DNA from: Larix kaempferi
Taxonomy: Eukaryota; Streptophyta; Pinopsida; Pinales; Pinaceae
Direction of reading: 5' to 3'
NCBI GenBank assembly: GCA_027924585.1
Contig: BSBM01000436.1
Coordinates: forward strand, 8,881,001-8,945,000
DNA length: 64,000 nucleotides
In this document: piece after piece, positions 36,101 through 45,184 of the stretch
Layout of the letters: each line of letters begins with the position of its first letter
Position numbering within the stretch: position 1 is the first letter of the stretch
Notes under the pieces: generated by a model
What the model saw: the letters and a program-made list of their open reading frames with translations, nothing else
Database searches by the model: none
Told to the model about the DNA's origin: nothing
Position numbers and translations under genes: made by a program

Positions 36101-37923
36101 CAGAATTGGCCAAACCATTAAATGCCCTTCTTAAAAAGGATGTGAAGTTTGTTTGGGATAAAGAATGTGAATCATCTTTCACCAAGCTCAAGAAGGCCAT
36201 TTCAACCTCCCCGGTACTAGCTTGTCCTGATTACAATAAAGAATTCATGATTTACTCGTATGCTTCGGAAGATACTATTGCTGGTGTGTTACTGCAAAAG
36301 AATAACGAAAACCATGAACAACCCATAGCTTTTATGAGTAAAAACTTGAGAGATGCTGAACTAAAATACACCACAACTGAAAAGCAAGCTTATGCCTTAG
36401 TTAAAGCCTTGAAACATTTCAGAACCTATGTGGGATATTCCAAAATTAAAGCGTATGTGCCTTATCAAGCAGTAAAGGATGTTCTTTCACAAGCAGATGG
36501 CATAGGTGTAAGAGGAAATTGGATTTCACGTATACAAGAATACGATCTAGAAATCAAGCCAATTAAGATTGTGAAAGGTCAAGGGTTAGCTCAACTTCTA
36601 ACTGAAAAGGGAGGAAATGTGGTAAATGTGTTAAGTATTTTAAACATTGATGAAGAGCATGAGTGGTACAAAGATATCGTTTATTTTTTGAGGAACCTGT
36701 CATGCCCTGATCACCTAGTGGATCATCAGAGAAGGGCATTAAGGCTAAAGGCTGAAAAGTATGTGCTAACCCAGGATGGATTAGGATGGAGAAATCCTGA
36801 TGGGATAATCTTGAAGTGTGTCAACCTAGAGGAATCAAGAACCATTATGAAAGAAATGCACTCTGGATTATGTGGTGGGCATTATGCCCCGAGAACGACC
36901 GCTGCAAAAATCATGAGGGCGGGTTATTACTGGCCAACACTTTTCAAGGATGTGCATTCTTATGTCAGAGTTTGTCAAGAGTGCCAACTTTTTTCAGGAA
37001 AACCAAGATTGCCTGCATTACCTCTAAATCCTGTAGTAGTAGAAGCTCCGTTTCAGCAATGGGGTATGGATTTTGTTGGACCTTTCAGTGAAAACTCGAG
37101 CAATGGGCATAAGTACATGCTGACCTGTACTGATTATTTTACTCGATGGGTAGAGGCAATCCCAACTAAAAAGGCTACAGCCGAGGTAGTTGTGAAATTT
37201 TTGGAAGAAAACATTGTAGCCAGATATGGTTGTCCTTTGAAAATAACAACGGATAATGCTCCAGCTTTCAGTAAAATAGAAATGTCAACCTTTTGCATGA
37301 ATCATGGAATCACTCTTTCGCATTCATCAAACTACTATCCTCAAGGAAACGGTCTCGCTGAGTCTAGCAATAAAAATTTAATAAGGTTACTAAAAAGAAT
37401 GGTTGGCACTAATAAAAGAAGTTGGGATACAAAGTTGAAATATGCCTTATGGGCTGACAGGACAACGGTTAAAAGGATTACCGGAAAATCACCTTTTGAA
37501 TTAGTATATGGGCAAGATTGTAGACTCCCAATAAATTTGCAAATTCCTGTATATGAATTGTTACAGCAATGTACTTCTGATGAAGAAGCTTTCCAAGCGA
37601 GAATTGATAAACTAGTAGAACTTGATGAAATGAGAAGAATGGCATTCAACAAAACCGTCATTGAACAAGAAAGAGTTAAAGGAACTTTCGACCAAAGAAC
37701 AAGGAATGTGAAATTCAGTATAGGAGACATAGTCTTGCTATGGGATAAGAACAAGGCGAAACCTGGAAACCATGGAAAATTTGAAAAAATTTGGATGGGT
37801 CCGTATCGAGTATCAAGGATAGCTGGTAAGGGGTCAGTGTTTCTAGAAACTCTAGATGGGGATGAACTGGAACTCCCTGTAAACGGGCTTTTGTTAAAGC
37901 ATTACTTCCCACCCATTGAATAA
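33121..37923 (+). CDS. Gypsy Pol polyprotein: PR - extra RNase H - RT - RNase H - integrase (1,600 aa)
   Basis: One uninterrupted ORF begins 137 bp after the primer site. Residues 1-280 are Lys/Ser-rich with no Gag core or zinc knuckle. The aspartic protease has DSGA at 302-305. An extra (archaeal/plant-type) RNase H spans about 457-585 with D462, E500, D524 and D574 all present. The RT spans about 745-1000 with YQDD at 898-901. The second RNase H (about 1035-1165) has Tyr1047 where the first catalytic Asp belongs and Gln1158 at the last. The integrase has H1247, H1254, C1285 and C1288 and then D1317, D1378 and E1414 (DD35E), with a GPY motif near the C-terminus. INT after RT is diagnostic of Ty3/gypsy, and the extra RNase H of the Tat branch. 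The first Met is the only plausible start seen. Confidence 0.95.
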   Translation: MPCVTISENDMILKMMTEMSGLIRNLNGVVLRKQRENIEKYKPFARTFEGVYTNENLQTKPISDGRVVTRSQAKNNTKDIDKNKISPKENTLDQRNTTRRFPTQTPNIPPKGILKKNDQPKRLAPQVTKKVTSSNPAKPHAKDPVQRKQENTPTPSKETSPTTQEKLNSNILAKLSGSSVMVSLKELVVIPSVRKQIIHLLDLKMNAKDKEKACNLKIDLSNFVSKPNIPVPLEELLKIPSYFNQATKFLGIEPKIKNPVKLTVEDDPPIMIQSVIDKGRGHPPFYIALEINQLVLHNCMLDSGAEVNIMPLKVMEQLELKPSREYRNVCGMDSRPVKSKGMIENLKMKLAAYPAIEISMNVLVLDIPDAWGMLLSREWAAKLGGSIQMDLSYATIPIGEKATYRLMNEKPMTEHVETPDYLFEDAMRPTEEVGNYMVMANYWEEPRQHPFPPSQVWKMHFDGAKSRHGAGAGIVLTSPSGEEKLFAYRLEFDCTNNVAEYEALLLGLEICREQKIKCLNVTGDSDLIVSQVKNQFAAKNNRLRDYRNAVWDTIEMFDAFAIRAVPREENTLADALSVIACTFETPDYLKNKECKVEVIFRPSVPDNEDHWQVFDSDAQIIAFLQNHESFQNCNVNLEDKSNGSSIQDLDIRKLAIPLEKNFNRHDEYKGKRAEPVDEVIEINIGTSVSPRMIRIGKNVSPEERKAIINLIRKYRDIFAWAYDKLRTYDPEIIEHTIPLHEGAKPYRQKLRNVNPKLAPLIKKELEKMLAAGIIQPVRHTTWVSNPVIVRKKSGEIRICIDFRNLNQASLKDNYPLPNMENLLQSVTGAGMLSMLDGFSGYNQVRIRKEDRNKTTFTTPWGTFQYIRMPFGLLNAGSTFQRAMDQAFSDLIGKIIAIYQDDLTVFSKERGDHIEHLRRVFERCRKFGISLNPKKSTFGVDEGKLLGHIVSKEGIRIDPERVQAINAIAAPHNVATLQSFFGKINFVRRFIPNLAELAKPLNALLKKDVKFVWDKECESSFTKLKKAISTSPVLACPDYNKEFMIYSYASEDTIAGVLLQKNNENHEQPIAFMSKNLRDAELKYTTTEKQAYALVKALKHFRTYVGYSKIKAYVPYQAVKDVLSQADGIGVRGNWISRIQEYDLEIKPIKIVKGQGLAQLLTEKGGNVVNVLSILNIDEEHEWYKDIVYFLRNLSCPDHLVDHQRRALRLKAEKYVLTQDGLGWRNPDGIILKCVNLEESRTIMKEMHSGLCGGHYAPRTTAAKIMRAGYYWPTLFKDVHSYVRVCQECQLFSGKPRLPALPLNPVVVEAPFQQWGMDFVGPFSENSSNGHKYMLTCTDYFTRWVEAIPTKKATAEVVVKFLEENIVARYGCPLKITTDNAPAFSKIEMSTFCMNHGITLSHSSNYYPQGNGLAESSNKNLIRLLKRMVGTNKRSWDTKLKYALWADRTTVKRITGKSPFELVYGQDCRLPINLQIPVYELLQQCTSDEEAFQARIDKLVELDEMRRMAFNKTVIEQERVKGTFDQRTRNVKFSIGDIVLLWDKNKAKPGNHGKFEKIWMGPYRVSRIAGKGSVFLETLDGDELELPVNGLLLKHYFPPIE

Positions 37924-38393
37924 ACTGTGCACTGCATTGCCTGGTAGAGTAGGGTAGGTAGGAAAACAAATAAGCCTACTTAGGCAGTAGTTAGTCTTTT
38001 TCAGCCATTGAGTCTGGCACCTTTTTAGTCTCTAAGCTCCTTTGTAAGCTCCTAGTTTAACTGAATACCTGTCACTTTTTCTTTTCCTGCACAATAAAAC
38101 TCAAATTTTGCAAATTATGTTAATTTACTTTCTGCATTTATATTTTATGCATTTATATTTCTGACATAGAGTAGATTTTATTTCAGTTGATTTTATTATT
38201 TTTCCCACACATGCGGCATGAGGTATTTTGTTTAGATGTTTGTGAATGCAGAAAATAGGTTGCAAAAATAAAAGCTGGAAATAAAATGGTAGAGTGCCGG
38301 ATCGTGGACTCGAGTAGCAGAGTTCGAGGACCAGAGATTCTGAGGTTCTCAAGCGCTCACTTCAGCCGAGCACTTGTCCCAGCCGGAGCCAGA
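37924..38393 (+). other. Gypsy 3' untranslated region
   Basis: These 470 bp lie between the pol stop and the 3' LTR and carry no ORF with a known product. The bases directly before the LTR (GCCGGAGCCAGA) are not a good polypurine tract; the nearest purine-rich run is AGGGTAGGTAGGAAAA near 37952. How plus-strand synthesis is primed is therefore unclear. Confidence 0.7.
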
Positions 38394-41300
38394 TGTTATC
38401 ACATATATAGTAGCCGGGCTACCATACATTATTTTTCTGATGCCAGTGCACTATTCAGCCAGTTCCCTTGCATTTGAGACGCCGAGATGAGCATTTATAT
38501 GGGATCACTATCAGATTGTGGACAGCAGTTATATTCCCCATGCCATGACTGAGTTTCAGGACACTCAGAGAGATGCCCGATATAGCCATTATGCCATTGG
38601 TACAGAGCAGACAGTAGTGCCCAGAGTTACAGCAGCAGTCTCAGAGGACAGATGATGGTACAGGTTGATGAGCTTTCAGGTATATGACTCAGCAGGTATA
38701 CTATTGTGTTATGGTTAGATTGCTTTTATACTTATTCTTATAGCATGTATTAGCACTTAGTGTCATGATCTGGCGATCATATAGATATTTGGACCTGGTT
38801 GACCTATTATATATATATTACTGTCCCTACTCAGACTTAGAAGTTCACTATTCATACTCATTGGTACAAACCCTCCTTAGGGAGAATAGAGGTGATCATT
38901 ACACCATACTATGGCTTGCTAGTGTTGACTTCATCTTTTCATTGTCTTCATCCATCCGTGGCCTACCTTTTAGATTATTACCTTGATTTGCTACTTGACT
39001 AGTGACATGGAGGACCTTTCCCCACTGTAGCCTCTGTACTGGATGAGCTTCCTTGTTTATTGTGTCTCGGCTCTGAGTTGGTGACAAAACTTACCTATGG
39101 TGAGTTGGAGTTCCTTGAGAATTCCCCCTAGTCACTAAAGTTGTGTTGGCTAAACCTGAAACTTTTAGTGCTGCCATCAATACAAAATCTAAAAAAAAAA
39201 TCAAATGCTATATCTTGTATATGAAAGAAATGCCAAATGAAAATGGCCATGAAAAATAAAATGTTATATCTTTTGGAAAAATAAATACCTAGGTAAACAA
39301 GCTGTCCATGACACACCTAGAAGTGCTCAGGTAAACAAGTGCCTTAAAAAACACACCTGCAGCAGAAAGCCTAAAAATAAATGTAAATCTATGCAATGTG
39401 TTTGTAAACACACATAGATCAAGGCTATGGAAAACTCAGGCCCAAAAAGCAATGGAACTTAAATGTTATATCTAAACAATTGCTGGCCTTGCTTGTATTA
39501 TGGATTGTGCGCATCTGTGAAGGTGAATAAACCCTCTTTAAACAACTCATCCATTTGTGAGACACCGCCATTCCCTGTGTTATTGCTCATTCAGTATATA
39601 CTATGGTGTGTATTCCCTTTCCCTTGCCAAAGTGTCACAAAGTCAAGATAGTCAAGTCATCCCTTAGCCTAGCCATTTATGTCAGCCCTCACCCTTCACT
39701 AGCAAATTGATCACAACTATGAAGTGAGTATGATCCTGAAAGTCTAGTCTGAGTAATAATAATAACTAACGACACTATATATTTGGATTTAGATCGCCAG
39801 TCATGATTACTCTGTGTTATAGAAGCTATTTGAATAAATTGTAAAGCATGTATTAACCTTGACACCTTGCAGCAGCTATTGATGATAGTCTGAGTTGTAT
39901 TTGGTCTTGGTTAGACCTAGTTTGACCATGGAGGACCATGGGACATGAGATGTTGGACCTTATGATGATATGGATAGATGATATATGGTCTATGTACACA
40001 CACAGGGTATGATGATGATTCTGGGGTTACAGCAGTGTTTGTATATATACAGCGCATTATTATTGGCCCTGTTCCGATATATTGGATATTTATTTTGATC
40101 ATGCAGAGACTCATATGGTGTATGAGTACACATCTTGGATAGATTTGGACCTTCTGAGTCCAATGGGACAGTTTGTTTTCAGTTCCGGGCACTTACAGTG
40201 ATGATTTAGCCTCAGTAGGCTGTCCTAGTGCAGTTTTGGCCTGTTGGAGGCCCTGTCGGAGCAGAGATGACTTTTATCCGGATGACCTAGGGCGCTGATG
40301 ATGGAGGGGGTGGTCCAGCCACTTGTTTTTACCATATTACCCCCCTCCCGGACACATTGGCACCCTCACCTTGACAGCGCCATCACTCCAGGAGGCAGTT
40401 TGGGCAGTTTCACGTTTCCCGAGGCACTTCAGGATTGGTAGAAATGGCTATTGAGGAAATCGATTTGGGCTACTGAGGCAAAGTTATGGCATGGGATGAT
40501 CAGTGATGATAGATCGGGACCTTCCACACCTCCTCCTGCAGTTTCAGCTTCATCGGGGCCCGCATCCATCACTTATGGCACTTTCTGTGGATTTTTTGAG
40601 GTCTTTGAGGACCACGACTTCACCTTGGAGATACACTACTTCACCTTGGAGGCACGATTTGGTACTTTCATGATTGTTTATTGGTTATTGTGCCATGGGG
40701 ATTGACCAAGGAGGGATAAAATTACCCCTTGGACCCACCATGAGCCTCTTATGATATTTTGTCATCATGATTTGGTGGGATTCCCCTCTCCTAGGGCGAC
40801 TTTGTCCACTTATGTTATATTTTATGTGTGATCCATGTATTATGTTGTTGAGCTCATCTCAACCATTGATTAGACATTTGTATCTTTTAATCTTAGCCAC
40901 TCATTCAAAAAGTGGTTAGGGTTTTGGTGCCTCTCCTTCCTATTTAAAGGAGAGAGCCTCTCATTGTAAAGGGTTTTTGGCTCTTGGATTATTGGTATAG
41001 AAAAATATTCTTGTGGAAATTCTTGTGGTCTCCTTTGCATCTGGTGTTCTTAGATGGTGATTGGAAAGTCTATTGCAACCTAGCATTTGGAAATTGTGGT
41101 AAGATCTATCTTTTTTGGAAATCATTGTTTGTCTACAGGAGGGCGACTTCAACAAGGGCGATTTTGCAAGGCTTCTTCAAATCGACTTTCTTGGCATTCG
41201 CTTGTATCAGGGGGTTATCATTAGTATCATTGTGATCTATGCTATCTTTCTGTTACTTCTTTTGTGGCATTAGTCTTATCTCTTGATGCATCAAATCTGA

Positions 41301-42896
41301 TATTGTTGACGTTTGTTGTGCAGGAGAGAGGGCGCATTGGCTTCTTGGACAAAATCGATTTGCATAGAGACTACCTCAAAGCTTCCAAATTGATCGGGTT
41401 TGCATAGATCATCATCATCAAGGCATCTACAAGGTTATCCAGGTAAGATCCACAGGTTTGTTTCTCTTTCCTTTATCCAATCCATTGACATAATTCATAA
41501 ATTGTTAAAACCCTAAATACTTCAAAACCCCTATTTTACATTTTGTCAGATCTACCAAGATCTAGTGGGTTGTTGGGCATGATATTGAAAACCCACCTCT
41601 ATAGCATCCACGGCATCCCGGATCTATAGTTTGGTGTGGATTGGCTCCCGTTTGATCCCTCTCCCAAGCCAACCTAGCTTCTCCCAAGGAAGGCGCACTT
41701 CACCATTTGAGCAGGTTGACCTAGATCTAAGCGATGGGTGTTTGAGATTTCACTTGATTTGACATCTACACATCAAATAACATACACCCAGGTTGTCCCT
41801 TTCTTGAAAATCACCTTGTGGGCCCCATTCCACATTTTAAGGGATTTAATCCCCATTTTGGACCACTTGGAACACTAAAACTCAGATCTACAAAGATCTA
41901 ACCGGTGGATTGCCACAAAATTATAGATCCATATCCCTACTTGACTGATCTACCCGGATCTAAAGTTTGGATGCCATCCGACATGATTTGACCCACCTAA
42001 ACCCCGATTCAAGCCTCCTTAGGGAAAGTCGCACCACCTTGGAGAAGTGAGTTCACTCACTTCGAGGAACTGGGTACTTGAGTTTTTTGCAGATCCGGAT
42101 TCAGAATAATTCAAAACCTAGGTCTAGACTGTCACTTTGTCAAATCTTGCCTTGGGGATTGCATTCCTTGTTTTTAGGGATTGTGGTCCACTTGGGTCAA
42201 ACCTAGATCTAGACACATTTATCCATCAAGGCCTATACTGTCCACTTATCTCATGTTGTAGGAGTCCTAAACCATAAAGTCAACCCTACTTTGACTCCAC
42301 TTCCCAATTCCCAAGGCACTGGTTTATCTCCAAGTCAACCCACTCTCCTAGATTGTTGGATTGACTTGTGGTTTGACTTTTGCATGGTGAACTATACCTT
42401 TGAAGACATCATGGACTAGGGTCAAGATTGTCTCATGTACTAGTTAGCCCCAGTCTGACCCCTAAACAACCCTGCATTGGACACGGTTCCCAAGGCAGTG
42501 GATCTTTTGACATTGACCTAGTACACTAGCCCTAGATCTCACTTTAAACATTGTAAGTCACTCTCACATCAACTATGAACCAAAGCTACATCTATTGAAC
42601 CCCTCACTTGACTTGTGACTTCATCCTTAGGTCTAGGATAAACCATACACCTAACTTCACTTGGAAATACCCTGATTTGGTGTTTTGGTTTTTGATCTCT
42701 CCTGTCGGGAGTAGATCGGGTCTCCCCCTTTGTTGTCTGGGCTAGATAACATAAAGTGAAGGTTGCCTCTACTGGCGTGACAACCATATACACTGGAGGT
42801 CGAGGTGATCGTGGTTGCACCTTTCAAGTTGCCCTTCCCTATTGCCATCCATGACTGGATCCTTCCATAGGGGTAACTACAGTTTAGGTGATAACA
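38394..42896 (+). repeat. Gypsy 3' LTR (4,503 bp)
   Basis: It has the same length and ends as the 5' LTR. The only difference I noticed is A at 40077 against G at 30144. It is followed by the GGAG duplication and the last bases of the TR-GAG LTR. Confidence 0.96.
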
Positions 42897-42918
42897 GGAG
42901 TATAGGAATATCCTAACA
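42897..42918 (-). repeat. TR-GAG 3' LTR, remaining 22 bp
   Basis: GGAGTATAGGAATATCCTAACA matches the end of the right LTR at 45117-45138. The first four bases are the duplication made by the gypsy insertion. Eight C residues follow (42919-42926); on the minus strand these are the polypurine tract of TR-GAG. Confidence 0.92.
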
Positions 42919-43103
42919 CCCCCCCCTAATCCATCCTGGGCCCTGGTAACTAAGACCAAAGGTCACCCAATACAATGAATAATAGCAGTCAATAAACCAA
43001 GGAAGTGGGAGAATTTCATGGGAAACATACCCCCTTCTCAAAAATAGACTGTAAGGCACACATAAAAATAAATGCTCCAAACTCAAGTAGGTGTGATGCT
43101 TGG

Positions 43104-44231
43104 TCATATGTCTGGAGGTATCTTCTTCTTGGGAAGAAGTGGATCATGCTCAAAAAGCATGTGCTTGTACTTGCGCTTCAGATCGAATGTGATGAGAACA
43201 AATCCAACAGTATGAGAATGATCCTTGAACCTGTGATTCGAATCAACTGAGGTAGGATCAAATCTGTGAAAGTACATATAGTCTTTTGTCTTCTCCTTCG
43301 AACCACCATGGGTGAGATTATGCCAAAAATAACTATTACATGTTTGCTTGAAATCAAAATCAGATTTAAGACTTAAAAGACAGTTTCTTGAGATCTCCTT
43401 TGAACCAACAGGGGTGAGATCAAAACTATCATATGCATGAGAAATTATCCCAAGCAGTAATTGCTTAGAACCCAAATTAGATACAAGACTTGAATCATGG
43501 CTTCTTGAGATCTCCTTTGAACCATGAGAGGTGAGATCAAAACCAGTAGATGCATGAGAAATTATCCCAAGCGAATGGCCATAGCCATATTCTTCAATGA
43601 CCTTCTGAAAGCATGAATTTATGATCATATAGTAGTATAAAAGAGGAGATAGCTGGAGAGGAGCGAATGCATTACCTTCAGTAGCTGTTTTGACCTCTGA
43701 AATAATCATGTGATCATGATGCAAACCAACAGACTCTGGTGCAAGAGAGGATTTAGGACCTTCTGCAATATCTAGAGTGTGAGCTGGCACAGAAAGAGAA
43801 GAAAGTTTGAGCATGAGTGGAGAATCTGCAAGTTCTTTGTCAACAACTTCAATATGAGATGATACTGGTGCATGATCTGAGAGACCATCAAGAGGAGCGA
43901 ATGCATCACTTTGTTTGCTTTCGAATGGGTTGGGACCAAGTCCTTCATTCTCTCTGCCAAATCTTTCATCCAGGTGAGCCCATAGCTCTTGTGGAGTTTC
44001 AATATAAATAATGATTGGGAGCAATATGTAATCTGGCATAGTAAGCTTCATTCTTCCAATGTGCATGTCACCTTTATTCAACCAGTCAATCTTCTCTTCA
44101 GAGGATTCAAACTCTCTTTCAAAATAACAATCAAAGAGATCATGGCTCTTCAAATATGCTATTATTTTTTGTTTCCATTCATCATAGTTGAATAGAGAAA
44201 GAGGAGTGATTTCTTCTAATTCTGGATACAT
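43104..44231 (-). CDS. TR-GAG Gag-like protein with a repetitive tail (about 375 aa)
   Basis: The open frame extends up to 44396, but its first 55 codons cover the primer site and a low-complexity leader. The Met at 44231 (MYPELEEITPLSLF) is a better start. The N-terminal 110 residues match the UBN2/DUF4219-type Gag of copia elements: NYDEWKQKIIAYLKSHDLFD, then an ExxxGxxKLTxPDYILL-like helix region and PQELWAHLDERFG. No zinc knuckle follows. The C-terminal half holds two clear copies and one degraded copy of a unit with LGIISHA...FDLT..GSKEISR, about 117 bp apart in the DNA. The tail is not a known Gag part and I do not recognise it. A TTTTTGCAG just upstream (minus strand) could be a splice acceptor. 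Confidence 0.8.
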   Translation of the reverse strand: MYPELEEITPLSLFNYDEWKQKIIAYLKSHDLFDCYFEREFESSEEKIDWLNKGDMHIGRMKLTMPDYILLPIIIYIETPQELWAHLDERFGRENEGLGPNPFESKQSDAFAPLDGLSDHAPVSSHIEVVDKELADSPLMLKLSSLSVPAHTLDIAEGPKSSLAPESVGLHHDHMIISEVKTATEGNAFAPLQLSPLLYYYMIINSCFQKVIEEYGYGHSLGIISHASTGFDLTSHGSKEISRSHDSSLVSNLGSKQLLLGIISHAYDSFDLTPVGSKEISRNCLLSLKSDFDFKQTCNSYFWHNLTHGGSKEKTKDYMYFHRFDPTSVDSNHRFKDHSHTVGFVLITFDLKRKYKHMLFEHDPLLPKKKIPPDI

Positions 44232-44381
44232 TGAAGTTGTAGAAGACCTGCAAAAACAATATAGAATAACTGCAACTGCTACTGCTGCAAAAATGCAGAA
44301 ACTGCTGCAACTACTGCACTCGAAATCTTGGTAATAACCTGTAAAAAACTCTAAAAAATGGAGATAAACAATACTCTCAAC

Positions 44382-44395
44382 ATGCTCTGATACCA
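44382..44395 (-). other. TR-GAG primer binding site (tRNA-iMet)
   Basis: On the minus strand TGGTATCAGAGCATG lies next to the right LTR, complementary to initiator-Met tRNA. It fixes the right LTR as the 5' one. Confidence 0.92.
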
Positions 44396-45138
44396 TGTGA
44401 AAATCCTCACAACAAATCTAAGAGATGATGTATACCTCACAAGAGTAATTATGATTAAGCAGGAAAATAGAAGAAGAGTGAACAATACAGTATAATGAGC
44501 AACAGAATAATGTGGTACAGTAGAACTCAGATAGAAGCAATAATACTTCACACACACTAATTAATTAATCACAATATGGACAAATAAATAGTACAATGGT
44601 AGAAAGGATTCGAATGCCTAAGGTGGCAATTCGAATTAGCCTCTCAGAGTGATCATAAGATCAATAGAGTGTCATCGGAGCACAACTAGGTGTCCTCATG
44701 ATCATCAAAGCACAACTGGAAGTCTTCATCATCATCAGTGGAGTCATCAATGCTCAAGTAACTGTCAACCATCAGTCAAACTGAGTCTGCTAGGTGTAAC
44801 TGAGTGTAACTAAGTGTAACTGAGTGTAACTGACTGTAACTGAGTGTAACTGACTGTAACTGACTGTAACTGAGTGTAACTGAGTGACAACTGGACTTGT
44901 AGGTGAAGAAGGGCGAGTTGCTCCCTAAAATGAAGGAAGAAGGGCGCATTAAGCAACTGGAGGGCTAAAACTGAATAGTGAGAAGCTCTTGGGGGCTAGC
45001 TAACTGAAGGCTAGGTGCTGGAATGATGACTGGGATGCATGCAAAATGCATGCAAACCCTAAAGGTGCATGCATGACTGAAAATGTAAATGATTAAAATA
45101 CTGGTGGGACTAGGATGGAGTATAGGAATATCCTAACA
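44396..45138 (-). repeat. TR-GAG 5' LTR (743 bp)
   Basis: This is an uninterrupted copy running from TGTGAAAATCC to TCCTAACA. It carries about nine copies of the 10-bp GTGTAACTGA-type repeat (about 44793-44886). It differs from the left LTR at a few percent of sites. Confidence 0.93.
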
Positions 45139-45184
45139 GTGAGGCATCGCCCTTCCCTAGTGTTTCTCATGGTGTACTTATGTC

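Larger units (their letters stand above)
28461..42896 (+). mobile_element. Young Ty3/gypsy element, Tat/Athila-like, with gag not recognised (14,436 bp)
   Basis: Two 4,503-bp LTRs bracket a 5,430-bp internal part with a tRNA-Asp primer site and one 1,600-codon pol ORF. It inserted 22 bp from the end of the TR-GAG left LTR, producing a GGAG duplication (28457-28460 and 42897-42900). The intact right LTR of TR-GAG (GGATGGAGTATAGG) proves the pre-insertion sequence. The near-identity of its LTRs and the unbroken ORF mark it as the youngest insertion here. It is probably autonomous in enzymes but needs Gag from elsewhere. Confidence 0.95.
27755..45138 (-). mobile_element. TR-GAG-type short copia element, split by a gypsy insertion
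   Basis: The LTRs begin TGTGAAAATCCTCAC and end TCCTAACA, and a perfect 5-bp duplication GTGAG flanks the element (27750-27754 and 45139-45143). The tRNA-iMet primer site lies at the right LTR, so it reads on the minus strand. After removing the gypsy element it is about 2.9 kb: a 1.5-kb internal part with a single Gag-like ORF and no protease, RT or integrase. That is the layout of plant TR-GAG nonautonomous elements (terminal repeats plus a gag domain). It must borrow its enzymes from a full copia relative. Confidence 0.9.
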
